DNA of 64,000 nucleotides, from the NCBI GenBank assembly GCA_028274465.1, contig CM051455.1, positions 89,114,871 through 89,178,870 of the forward strand, written 5' to 3'. This document shows positions 31,716-42,774 of this stretch, in pieces (position 1 is the stretch's first letter; the number at the start of each line of letters is the position of its first letter). The position numbers were made by a program, and so were the translations under genes. Under the pieces are notes generated by a model. The model made no database searches and was not told where the DNA came from. It worked only from the letters and a program-made list of their open reading frames with translations. The DNA comes from Plantago ovata (Eukaryota; Streptophyta; Magnoliopsida; Lamiales; Plantaginaceae).

Positions 31716-33955
31716 ATGTCTTTAGGAGACGCTCCCTTGCTGAAGCTGGAAAACTACAAAAAATGACGAAACAACATGATGCTACATCTTGATGCCATTA
31801 GTGATGAGATGGTTACTGTCATTAATGATGGACCTATCAAGATCACTAAGGTTGAAAGAAGTTTTCCTCACAAAACCACTGAAGCTGGTAAGGAAACTAT
31901 CTTAGGCGAACCGGTTGATACCGTTGTTCCAAAACCAAGAGAGGAATGGACTTCCGACGAGGCTAAGAGATTTCGTCTTTATGGCCAAGCAAGAAACATC
32001 ATCATTCGATCAACTCCGGATACCATACAGTGCAAACTGTGGGGTGCTTAAACTGCTAAGGAAGTTTGGAAAATGGTTCAAGATCTTTGTGTTGGATCTG
32101 ACAAAACCAAGGAAAACAATCTTGAAGTGCTGAAATTAAAGTTCCAGAAATGCCAAACATCACACCTACAGAGTTGTTCTCTCATCTTGCTACTGTCAAC
32201 TACGAGACAAAGCAAAGAGAAAATGTGTTTGCTGAAAAATCGCAAAACATTGCTCTTGCTGCAAAGCCGTCATCTTCTGAAAAGAAGAATGATAAAGAGC
32301 CTGCTGATGAAACTCTTTAGTTGTCAAAAACATGAAGAAATTCATTAGTAAGGAACTTGAAAGGCGAAAAGCAAAAGAGAAGCTGAAAAAGCATCTTGGT
32401 AACAACTACCATAAGTACAAGAATGAGACTAGCTCGCTGAACAAGCAAGCTCAGCAAGCAACTTCATCAGAAGAACCAGCAGTTGGAAATGATCTCTGCT
32501 TTTACTGCAAAAAGCCTGGACACTTCAAAGAAAATTGCCCTTTGCTGAAAGACAAATCTGCTGAAAAGAAGAAGTTCAAAAGAGCTTTTATTGCTGAAGA
32601 AAAGAAGAAGCTTCAAGCAAAAATCGATGCATTGTGCATTGATACTAGCTCCGAAGACAGTGAGGATGAAAGCTCAGACACTGACGATGAAGAAGCCACT
32701 CTTGACGTAGAGATTGGCAAAGAAGTTTGTGGAATAGCTATGGAAGCTTATCCAGATGTGTCAAACTACGAGGTCTGCCTCATGGCCGGTCAGGTTAACA
32801 ATCCTACCTCTGACTCAGACTCAGAAAGTGAAGACGAGATTGACCTTGACAAGATTCAAGGAGAAATCGAAAGATTTGAGAAAACTCTGAGCAGACAGCA
32901 AGAGAAACTACAGATTGCTAAAATTCTGACCAGGCAGACTACTGAAAAGTATGTCTTGCTGAAGGAAGAGACAGAAGAAAAGGATGTTGAAATAAGGCGT
33001 CTTAAGAAGTTTATTGCTGAAGCTACATAGAAGAATTCTCAAATGGCATTAGAATTGGAAGAATATCAGTCCTCAATTCTAAAGTTACTTGCTGAAATTC
33101 AAGAGATGAAAAAGATGAAAATCAATTTCAAATCTTATGCTGAAGCAAGTAATACGCTGACTGAACTAAACTCTTATTTGAGAGATCCTTCTCAGAAAGA
33201 AGGTTTAGGCGCAACGTATGAAGGTGATGACGTAGAAATCTTGAGTAAAGACAAATCACCGATTTCCTTCGTACGTGCTACTGATAGTGGTCAATCAGAA
33301 CTCTATCAGTTTGGTCAATCTAAGGTTGCTGAAACATGCAATCAAGTACCTACGACCATAAAGCCCGTTGTTGCTACTCAAAGTAACAAGACTTTAAAAG
33401 GAAAACAGGTTGCTGAGAAGCAAACTGTAAAGAAGAAGGATGTTGTAAAGCATTCCGCCAAACAAGTTGCTGAAAAGAAATTTGTTAAGACAAAAGGCAA
33501 GATTACTAAAAGTAATCAGAAGACCTTTGCTGACAAACCTGAATCAAGTAAGGTTGCTCACACAAAAGCTCAGCATTCTCCGAAAAGTGGACTCGGTTTC
33601 AAAACCAAGCAAAGTCAACTTTTTCACGAGTACAAGCAAAGTCAGCAAAGATACTTCAAAGAGATGAACAAAATCAAGCCTAAGAGTTCTGAAAAGACTC
33701 TAAATGCTAGGGCTAGAAGAAACCTTGCTAGACAAGAACTTACTGAAAAGTATGTTCAGCAAAAAGGTCAATCGAGCAAGACACCACATCAGAAAGTGGA
33801 CTTGATCAGCACGAATCAAAAGTCTTTCAGCTCAAACCTCCTAGTTCCTCAGCAAGTAGAAAACAAGTCAAAGTTGAAAAACTTAAGACATGGGTTTCCA
33901 CTAGACGCATTCTTGAACATGTTAATGGACATCCAATATTGGATAATTAACTTGT
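31716..33955 (+). pseudogene. SIRE-C gag, broken
   Basis: The start ATG is kept but a stop follows about 17 codons later, another lies near 32049, and a deletion of about 75 codons at about 32149 joins the end of the gag core to a point far downstream. Zinc knuckle [16 protein letters not shown] is kept at about 32500. A further stop at about 33028 cuts the coiled coil. Confidence 0.8.
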
Positions 33956-36900
33956 TTGCTCTTGATTGTGCAGACTTCAGCCACGGAGACAAACGATGCA
34001 ATCTGGCACTTTGACAGTGGTTGTGGAAAGCACATGACGGGTAACAAGAATAACCTTATAAACTATAGACGGTGGTCTAAAGGTCCAACAATAAGGTTTG
34101 CTGGTGGAGGCTCTGGTTCTACAAAAGGCTATGGTGACGTGAAGTTAGGATGCATTACCATTACTGGAGTTCTTTATGTCAAAAATCTTAAGTTTAATCT
34201 TTTCATCATGAGTCAGTTTGCTGACAAAGGTTACTTCATCAAAATCAAAAGTGATGAATGTAAACTTATAGATTTCGAGACTAAAAAGGTCATTATGATT
34301 GCAAGAAGATCAAGAGGCTTGTACACCGTAGATTGGTCTTCAGCAATTGTTGAAAAATTCCTTGTCTCAGATCACGATTGCCTTGCTGAAAAAGCATGGT
34401 TATGTCATAAACGAACAAGTCATCTAAACTTCAAGACGCTGAATAAGCTGTCTAAAAAGGCACTTGTAGTTGGATTACCTAAGGTTACTTTTAAGAAGGA
34501 TGGTGTTTGCAATGCATGCCAGCAAGGAAAGCAAACCAAATCTTCTTTCAAGAACAAGGCAGTACCTTCAACTACAAAACCTTTACAACTCTTGCACATG
34601 GACTTGTTTGGATCTTCTTCAACAAGCTAGGCTGGTAAGAAGTATGGTCTGGTCGTGGTGGATGACTATTCAAGATTCACTTGGGTAGTATTCATCAAAC
34701 ACAAATCTGAAACTAGGACTGAAATACCTAACTTGCTGAATAAGCTTGAAGTCATGAAAAATGACAAGGTAAAAGTCATAAGGATAGACCATGGTACTGA
34801 GTTTGTAAACCTGTACATAACTGAGTATTGCACCTCAAAAGGCGTACAACATCAGTTATCCTCAGTAAGGACACCACAACAAAACAGTGTTGCTGAACGG
34901 AAGAATCGTACCCTGAAAGAAGCCGCAAGAACAATGCTTGCTGACACTGAAATAAGTGAGGCTTACTGGGTTGAAGCGATTAATACCGCCTGTTACACTC
35001 AAAACAGATGTTTGATTACTAAGGAATACAACAAAACTCCTTATGAATTGGTTGTTGGAAGGCCTCCTAATATCACTCATCTAAGAGTATTTGGTTGTAA
35101 GTGTTTCGTTTTTAATATCGGTAGAGAATACCTAAGAACATTTCAACCAAAGGCAGACGAAGCGATATTTCTCGGTTACTCCTTGCATAGTAAAGCTTAT
35201 AGAGTTTACAACAAAAAGGCACAAAAGATCGAAGAATCGGTGCATGTTGTATTCTACGAAAAGACACAAGGAGTGCCTGCTGAAGAAGAAATATCAGAAT
35301 GTATGAAAAGTTAATCATACATGAGCAAAGAACTGAATTTAATGCTAGGCAAATCAAGTCAATTGAACTAAATGATGATTCTGACAATGACTCTCCTCTC
35401 CCAAGTCATGACAAGATAAATATAGTTCACGACAAGGAATTTCCAGCAAAAGACGCAGTTGTTCCGGAAGTTGCTGAAACAATGCAACCTCCCGTGCCTG
35501 CTGATAAGCTACCACAATCTAGCAATGTTGAACAAGCAGTTGTTGATGAACCTATCTCAGCAGAGACACAAAATTCCAGTAGTACTGAACAAGTACATGC
35601 TGATGAGCAAACATATCCAGATCCAACAAGCAGAAAACCTGTTAATAAATGGATTAGAGATCATCCCTCTACGGATATGATTGGTGATATTAATAAACGC
35701 CAAGTGACTAGATCCAAAGCTTCTACTACTCATGGACTTGCTGAAGAAGCAACTGTCGTAGAAGTAGAATCATTGTTCTCTTGCTTTGTTTCAGAAATTG
35801 AACCTAAAACCATAGAAGAAGCTTTAAAGCATTCTGAATGGATAAAGGCAATGCAAGAAGAACTGGATCAATTTGAAAGGAACAAAGTCTGGAAACTTTT
35901 ACCACTTGCTGAAGGCAAGAAAGCTATTGGTACAAAGTGGGTGTTCAGAAACAAGCTGAGTGAGTCTGGTGAAGTAACAAGAAATAAAGCACGTTTAGTT
36001 GCTCAAGGTTACTATCAGACTGAAGGATTGGACTATGATGAGTCTTATGCACCAGTTGCAAGATTGGATGCAATTAGGCTATTCTTGGCCTTTAATGCTC
36101 ACAATGACTTCATTGTTTACCAAATGGATGTTAAAAGTGCATTCTTGAATGGTGAACTTGCTGAAGAAGTCTACTTAGAACAGCCCCTGGCTTTGAACAT
36201 TCCTCAGAAACCAAGATGGTATACAAGCTTCAGAAAGTTGTATATGGTCTAAAGCAAGCACCAAGAGCATGGTATGATACATTGGCTAAGTTCTTGCTGG
36301 ATAATGGTTTCAAGAAAGGTGAATTTGACAAAACCTTATTTACCATGAACCATGATGGTAAAATACTCTTAGTTGAAATTTATGTGGATGACATAATTTT
36401 GGATCTAAGGACAAGCAACTTTGTGATGATTTTGCCAAACTCATGACAAACAAGTTTGAAATGAGTATGATGGGAAAATTGAATTATTTCCTAGGATTGC
36501 AAGTCAAGCAACTCAAAGATGGAATATTCATAAATCAAGCAAAGTATGCGAAAGAAATGCTCATAAAGTTTAAGATCAAAGAGGAAGAGAAACCTGAAAA
36601 GATCCCTATGAGTGTTGGTACCGAATTGGGCTATACTAAAGAAGATAAAAGTGTTGAAGAACACAAGTATAGGAAGCTCATTGGTTCCTTGTTGTATTTA
36701 ACAGCAAGTAGACATGACATTCAGTATGCTGTTTGTGTGTGCGCAAGATTCCAATCTGATCCAAGAGAATCACACTACAAAAGGCAATTAAGATATTGAA
36801 ATATGTCAAAGGTACAATCAATGTTGGATTATGGTATCCTAAAGATTCTAGACTAGAATTGGTTGGTTATTCTGATGTTGATCATGGAGGATCAACTCTT

Positions 36901-37328
36901 GATAGAAAAAGTACCTCTGGAACTTGTCAGTTTTTGGGTACTAGATTAATATCATGGTTCAGCAAGAAGCAAACCTGTGTTGCCAATTCATCCACTAAAT
37001 CTGAATACATTGCGGCTGGATGTTGCACAGCTCAAATCTTATGGATTCAGCAACAATTAAGAGATTATGGTATTTCTGCAAAGAAACACCAATCTTTTGT
37101 GATAATACGAGTGCTATTGCTATCAAGCAAAATCCTAAGTTTCACTCTAGGACCAAACACATTGATATTAGACATCATTTCATTAGAGATCATGTGGAAA
37201 ACGGAGATATTGAGGTTGTGAAAGTAGGTACTGATGATCAACTTGCTGACATCTTTACCAAGCCCCTACCAGATAATAGGTTCGCAATGCTAAGGTATAA
37301 CCTTGGATTGATTGAACTACCTCAATAA
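33956..37328 (+). pseudogene. SIRE-C pol, broken but with all domains recognisable
   Basis: Protease ([13 protein letters not shown]), integrase, reverse transcriptase ([17 protein letters not shown]) and RNase H (TKPLPDNRFAML at the end) are all present. There is a stop after integrase SSSTS near 34628 and frameshifts near 35300, 36190, 36405, 36790 and 37085. The usual second catalytic residue of the integrase segment is present in IDHGTEF. Confidence 0.8.
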
Positions 37329-37348
37329 AAGATACATTTGGCAAAATG

Positions 37349-37701
37349 ATGAAACAGGTATTCAGCAAGCCAAAGTATTCTTACTTAAAAGCTCCGTCCA
37401 CTAATTTCTTCTAAGAAATGATAGGTCACTACATGATTGCTGAAACAGGCATTCAACAAATAATTCCTTCAAAACGGGTATTTGTTAGGAAACTTGATCA
37501 CTTGCTGAGACGGACACTCAGTAAGAGAAAAACCTTAAAGATTGCTGAAACGGGTATTCAGACAATCAAAGATACTGAAACAGGTATTCAAGTATCAAGG
37601 GAATATCCTGAGACGGGAACTCGGAAAAAGAGCAAAACTCATTTCTCAGATTTACCAAAGTATATCTCAAGTACAAAAGATTTACTGATACTGGAACTCA
37701 G
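37349..37701 (+). repeat. Stem-loop array in the pol to third-ORF spacer of SIRE-C
   Basis: These are the same units as in SIRE-A and SIRE-B, more degenerate. Good units include those near 37437 (GCTGAAACAGGCATTCAA) and 37543 (GCTGAAACGGGTATTCAG). Confidence 0.65.
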
Positions 37702-38212
37702 AATATCTCTTAAACTTAGAAAATATGAGATATCTAAGTAAGGGGGAACTTTCAGCATGATCTAGGCTATTTATGCAAAATCGCTGAAAAGATTCTTGTC
37801 TATTTCAGCAAGCAATCTGATCCCATAAAACTCGGTAAAATCAATTTGTGACGTTAATTGGGCACAGATAAACTCGTAATAATCATGACAATAAACAATG
37901 TGTGGCCATTGATTAAAGGAGTATTAATCTAACGGTTAAAAAACAAAGAGAGAGAGTGCTCTGACGGTTTGTTAGTGGGCCACTACGCATTCAATGCAAA
38001 GGCTCCACTAACGCCAGTGTTTCTCTGTTTTACCCTTGTTGAGAACTCAAATCGATTGTTTCTCACACATCAGAGACACTATATAAAGAAGAGTTAGAGA
38101 AATGACAAGATTCTTTAACTCACATTCCTTTCTCTGTAAATTTTAGCCTGAATCTACTGTACCTCCGGTCAAAAAGCAAACAAACTTTTCGTACACATTT
38201 TCTTCTATATAA

Positions 38213-38312
38213 NNNNNNNNNNNNNNNNNNNNNNNNNNNNNNNNNNNNNNNNNNNNNNNNNNNNNNNNNNNNNNNNNNNNNNNNNNNNNNNNNNNNNNNN
38301 NNNNNNNNNNNN
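38213..38312. other. Assembly gap of 100 Ns
   Basis: Exactly 100 Ns, the conventional size for an unknown gap. It joins the leader of the SIRE-C third ORF to a point inside its 3' LTR, so several kilobases are probably missing. Confidence 0.9.
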
Positions 38313-38835
38313 CTGATTAAAAGTACCAAGTTTGGTGGAGAACAAGGTTATGTTCTCTAGTTAGGTTGGAGACGAAGCAAGTGTGCTTTGGTTTCTGTTT
38401 GAATCGCTCTAGATAGGTGTTGTAAGGAACCTCAAACTTATCTTAGTGGATTCAGTCCTAGAAAGGACAAAGTGGATTAGTTGAGAGATTACGCCACTCT
38501 CAGATACCACTATAAAAGTGTTTGTGTGATTTATTTACTGTACTTAATTTTCAGCAAAGCATATCTATCTGTACACAGTCACTCACATCACTTGCTGAAA
38601 CTATCATTTACTCAAAAAGCGCTTATTGTATCAAAGACTTCCGCTCTCTGATTTTAAGTATCAGCAAACCTAGTTACTGAGAAGTAACTTGCGCTTGCTG
38701 AGAAAGTTAAGTATCAGCAAACTCATTACTGAAAAGTAATAAGCACTTGCTGAGAAAGTTTTTAAACGACGAAAGTTTGAAAAGACTATTCACCCCCCTC
38801 ATCTAGTCTTTTCTTGTTGTTTAAAGGGACCAACA
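38313..38835 (+). repeat. End of the SIRE-C 3' LTR
   Basis: It matches the last ~520 bp of the SIRE-B LTR up to CCAACA at 38835, including the stem-loop with a short C run. Athila-3 sequence follows directly. Confidence 0.8.
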
Positions 38836-39512
38836 ATTGATCTTTTCCTCATGCCACGAACCTGTGAATGAGAATGAACATAGAAAGCAAGATGAAAGTA
38901 GTTAATTGTGTGAGAAGCATTGAAGTGAATGTTTGGATCAAATATGGCTCGCAACACATGTTGCTTTCCATTCACCTCAATGGTGCAAGTTCTTCGGTAG
39001 ATGTCTATCACGGAGCGTAGCTTAGTCAAGAACGTTCGCCCCAAGAGAACAACATCCCCCATCCCAGGTGTAGACGCCGGCATAACTACAAAGTTGGTGT
39101 ACATAGAAGCTTCACCAATCTTAACCAATACGTTGTTCACAACGCCTTCGGCTCTCACAAAGGATCCATCCGCCAACTGCACAATAGCCTTATGCTCAGA
39201 TTGTTTTCCAAGGCCACTCTTCTCAAACACATTCATTGGGAGCACATTAGAGTAAGATCCCGTATCTAGTGTAGCACGAACATCTTCAAGTTCACCAATC
39301 CCTACCTTAACATCGAAACTCTCAGGAATTGGCTCGGGATCCTCTTGCCCCTCTTCACTCACATCAAAACCATGGTCCTTCTCTTCTTCCTTGGCTAGTG
39401 GGGGCTCCCCATCCTTGCAACACTCACATTTAGCAACCTTCTTGATGGTGATTTCAACAGGAAGATCACCCACCAAGGTAATAGGCATCGACTTCTCAAT
39501 GTTGCTAGGCAA
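38836..39512 (-). pseudogene. Protease of Athila-3, truncated at its 3' end
   Basis: The active site LDTGSYSNVLP is intact, unlike Athila-2. The ORF runs across the junction into the SIRE-C LTR, so the last ~12 residues before the stop at 38799 are chimeric and not part of the protein family. Confidence 0.75.
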
Positions 39513-39544
39513 CTACCCTTGCTCCCTGCTTGCTCCACGGTCAA

Positions 39545-40961
39545 TCAATTCTTGCATCTTTTGATGGGCAAGCCTAGTGCTCTCTTCCAAACGATCCAGC
39601 CTTGCCCTAGTCTTCTCAGAATCTTCTTCATAACGCTTAAGAAAACCTTGGGTGTGATCAACCATTTTCTGCAAGTTTTCCATGAGTAGAGCGGTCTTCG
39701 ACTTCGGTTGCTCTTTGGGAGCGGGATTTTCGCAGTGATCATTACCATAGCTAAGCTTACTACGGTCTTGGTTAGGGCCATAAGTTTGGCTAGCCGGTGC
39801 ATATCCTTGATTGTTTTGGAACCCTCTTCTCCAAAATCCACCTCGAGGATTCCTACCATCTTGTCCATAGCTAGCTTATCGAATACCAAAGTCCGCAGCA
39901 AAAGCTTCCTCTTCGCTTCCTTGAACCCAATTGCCATCATCATATGCAAGCTCCGATCTACACATATGAGCTCCATGCCCATAATTCTTGCATATTCAGC
40001 AAACTTCATTCGACATAGATGTTCCTACGGAGCTCTTGAGGACTTGTTTCAACTCATTGGTAAATCACTCGAATCGATCACCATTCCCCCCATACATAGG
40101 GGCCTCTTGAGTAGGTGGAGCTTCAGGTCCACGTCTCCTAACCATAGCTCTTGGATCCTTGAATTGCGAACCCTTAGCAAGTCTTTCGAAAACCGCCCAA
40201 ACGGCTTCCACGGTTTCCTCCCAAATATTTCCACGGCATTGGAAATCCACCACTTGCTGATTCTCAAAGGTTAGTCCATTGTAGAAGTGTTGGACAAGAT
40301 CCGAAAGCTCTAAACCATGGTGAGGGCACTTGTTCATGAGGTCTTGGAACCTCTCAAACGCGGTGTAGATGGTCTCATCATAGTCTTGTTTGAATCCAGT
40401 GATTTTCGCCTTAAGCGCGGTAGTCAATGTGTGAGGAAAGTATTTCTCCATGAATGCTGAAAAAAAAAACCTTTGCCCAGGTGTCAAGCGAACCCGCCGG
40501 TAGAGAACTCAACCATGCCTTGGCCCTGTCGCCAAGCCCCATAGCAAAAACCTTCATTCTCAACTCATCCGCTGTTATTTCAGCTCTGGGTCGTGGAAGT
40601 TGGTTGACGAAGTCATCGATATCATGCAAGTACCCCATCACGTCTTCCCTAGCCAAGCCATAGAACCTCGGAAGTTGCTGGAACATGTCGTTTTTTATTT
40701 CCAGATCTCGAGTTGCAGACGAAAGAACAATTGCCGGTCCCCTCATACGATCCTTGGTGGAAGTTGGTTGACGAAGTCATCGATATCATGCAAGTACCCC
40801 ATCACGTCTTCCCTAGCCAAGCCATAGAACCTCGGAAGTTGCTGGAACATGTGGTTTTTTATTTCCAGATCTCGAGTTGCAGACGAAAGAACAATTGCCG
40901 GTCCCCTCATACGATCCTTGGTGGGTTGAACCCATGATTTCAGTGGTCTAGCTTCTGCCAT
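39545..40961 (-). pseudogene. Gag of Athila-3, broken by a tandem duplication and frameshifts
   Basis: It starts MAEARPLKSWVQPTKD. A 164-bp tandem duplication (40593-40756 / 40757-40920) repeats and shifts the frame within the first 75 codons. A poly-A/T tract near 40460 gives another shift. The CCHC region is frameshifted and one knuckle cysteine seems lost (cgacatag where Athila-2 has tgccgaat). Confidence 0.75.
40593..40920. repeat. 164-bp tandem duplication inside Athila-3 gag
   Basis: Copies 40593-40756 and 40757-40920 are nearly identical; one visible difference is catgtcg versus catgtgg. The length is not a multiple of three, so the duplication breaks gag. The near identity implies a recent event. 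Confidence 0.85.
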
Positions 40962-41242
40962 TACGACGATTTCTTCAAAAAGACTATGTAGAGATTCAGA
41001 GAAATCGGTATCCTCTATTTCCTCTAGTTCACGTTGTCGAAGTAGTCGCCTTCTTTGGTGGTAGACTCTGTCGATTTCAGCGATTGGTTCAGCAAGCGGT
41101 GTTCCTCTCGATCGTTTACTTCACATACACTATCTGTCACAAGCAAGAAAAGAGTATCAAGAGAGATCAAATTAACTAAACTACTAAAACTAGGAATTGA
41201 ATGCTGAAAATATAAATAAGCTAAACAGAAAAAGGAGTATAG

Positions 41243-41260
41243 TCCCCGGCAACGGCGCCA
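41243..41260 (-). promoter_or_regulatory. Primer-binding site, tRNA-Asp type (Athila-3)
   Basis: The plus strand is TCCCCGGCAACGGCGCCA, a perfect match to the tRNA-Asp 3' end, 3 nt from the LTR. Confidence 0.85.
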
Positions 41261-41263
41261 ATT

Positions 41264-42456
41264 TGATGAAGCGAGATTGTCAGACTCAATTAATAAAATA
41301 AATTTGTTTTTAGCTAAAGGCAATTCACAACTACAACGAAAACCAAGACACGTAGTGTAGAAGTAAAATAACCTCGAGTGTCGATCTATAAGGACTATAA
41401 CTAGTTTTATCTAATTTAACTTAAACTATAAACTCAACAAACTACTTAGCACAGATTTTCTTATCAATAATAATGGAAGTTAGCGATAGTATGATCATTA
41501 AAAGCATCAGGTTAATATTCATGCATGAAGTACTTGAACGTTTGCATAGAAATCTAAGATCATGAATTGTCCAATGTGTTCCGTTCAATTCAACACTACG
41601 AAGATAGAGGGATTAGATAGATCAAAGAAATAAAGCAATAGTCAAGTCTGAATCGCGTTACAGCCAGTCATGCATAATTAAGAACCCTAGCTAAGAAATC
41701 ACATACTATCACCAATGATATATTTAGCTACTCATTGATAAATTGCAATCAACAAGAATCAAAGCAAGATTGAATGACAACATGTTGAAAGAAATAAATA
41801 AAAGTAGAAAAATCGTGAGATACAATGTTACCGACGGAGGTTGTCAATCTGCGAAGAATTGCTAACTCACAAGCAAGAATTGATAAACAACGAGGTCCAA
41901 TTGCTATGCTTAATCCTCCAAATTGATAAGAAAAAGAGTCTCATATGCTGAGAATTCCCAGAACAGGCTCTGGAGAATTCGTGTCTCAAAATAATGTGAA
42001 AAGGTATGAAAAACGTAGAAACAGGTGAAACTATATATAGGAGTGCGGAAGACGTGGGGCGAACCGCCCCAGACGCCGGGCGAACCTCCTGGCGTGGGGC
42101 GAACCGCCCGGGAGCTCCAGTGGCGGTGGACGCGTTTTCTTGACTTGATTTCCTTTTTGGACTCGAATTTTGCCTTCTAGTGACCTTTAAGCCTTGAAAC
42201 TCGACCCCTAGACCTCAAATCTCATCCGGAACCTTCTAGATACACCACGGATGGCTACGAAACATCAAATCTTCCACCTCTTTAATATAATTGCCCGGAA
42301 AATCACGTTTTTTTTACCTAAAGCCTGAAAAATGCAAGAAAAGGAAAACGTGACACTATTCTAATAAAATGCACTAAAATATAAGCTAAATTAACCTAGA
42401 GGATAGCTAAATTGGTGAAAAAGACTAGAATGAAAGTGTAAAATACACGTTCATCA
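41264..42456 (-). repeat. 5' LTR of Athila-3
   Basis: TGATGAAGCG to ACGTTCATCA on the plus strand, 1,193 bp. The palindrome cluster at 42055-42113 has core GGCGAACCGCC, one base different from Athila-2. A TATA-like box lies at 42031-42040. Confidence 0.8.
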
Positions 42457-42774
42457 AGATGCATCATTGGTTTTGTGCTGTGTATTGACATCAGCCTGAG
42501 CCAAAGTAAGACTTGTTGTCCTTGTCAGCAGGACCTTCAATATCTTTTCAATGTTTAATGGCTCTTCAACAAGTAGTGTTGCATCCTCATCAGTCCACTA
42601 TTTTTGAACTTGTAGTAGTGCATTAATCCTTGGTGTAACACTGTCCACGTCTGGAAATGGTACAAGTGAGGGAGCAACTAAATTAGCCTTTAATTCAGTG
42701 GCGAACTGATCTTCAACATGTGCAGTTTCATGCGTTTCATGGTCATCGTCTGAAGATTCAGTATGATGGAGTGC
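42457..42774 (-). pseudogene. Remnant of a fourth SIRE third ORF
   Basis: The minus strand reads similar to 53634-53870 of SIRE-B (DQFATELKA..., then P-FP-V...TPRI), with a stop near 42598. It is cut on one side by the Athila-3 LTR and on the other by a plus-strand SIRE LTR. It shows that a further SIRE copy once occupied this site. Confidence 0.7.

Larger units (their letters stand above)
31544..38835 (+). mobile_element. SIRE-C: decayed SIRE element with an assembly gap
   Basis: The order is 5' LTR end (31544-31603), primer site 31606-31617, gag pseudogene from 31716, pol pseudogene to 37328, stem-loop spacer, N gap 38213-38312, and 3' LTR end to 38835. It has more stops, frameshifts and deletions than SIRE-A or SIRE-B, so it is probably older. 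Its third ORF and the first ~1.2 kb of its 3' LTR are hidden in or lost at the gap. Confidence 0.8.
38836..42456 (-). mobile_element. Athila-3: 5' part of a gag-protease-only element
   Basis: On the minus strand: LTR 42456-41264, primer site 41260-41243, gag 40961-39545, protease 39512-38836, then a break where SIRE-C joins. It belongs to the same subfamily group as Athila-2. The 3' region and 3' LTR are missing or elsewhere, probably displaced by SIRE-C. It is inserted in a SIRE third-ORF remnant. Confidence 0.8.

Noticed and set aside
38799..38835. C-terminal tail of the Athila-3 protease ORF
   Set aside because: It lies in the SIRE-C LTR and arises by chance read-through of the junction.
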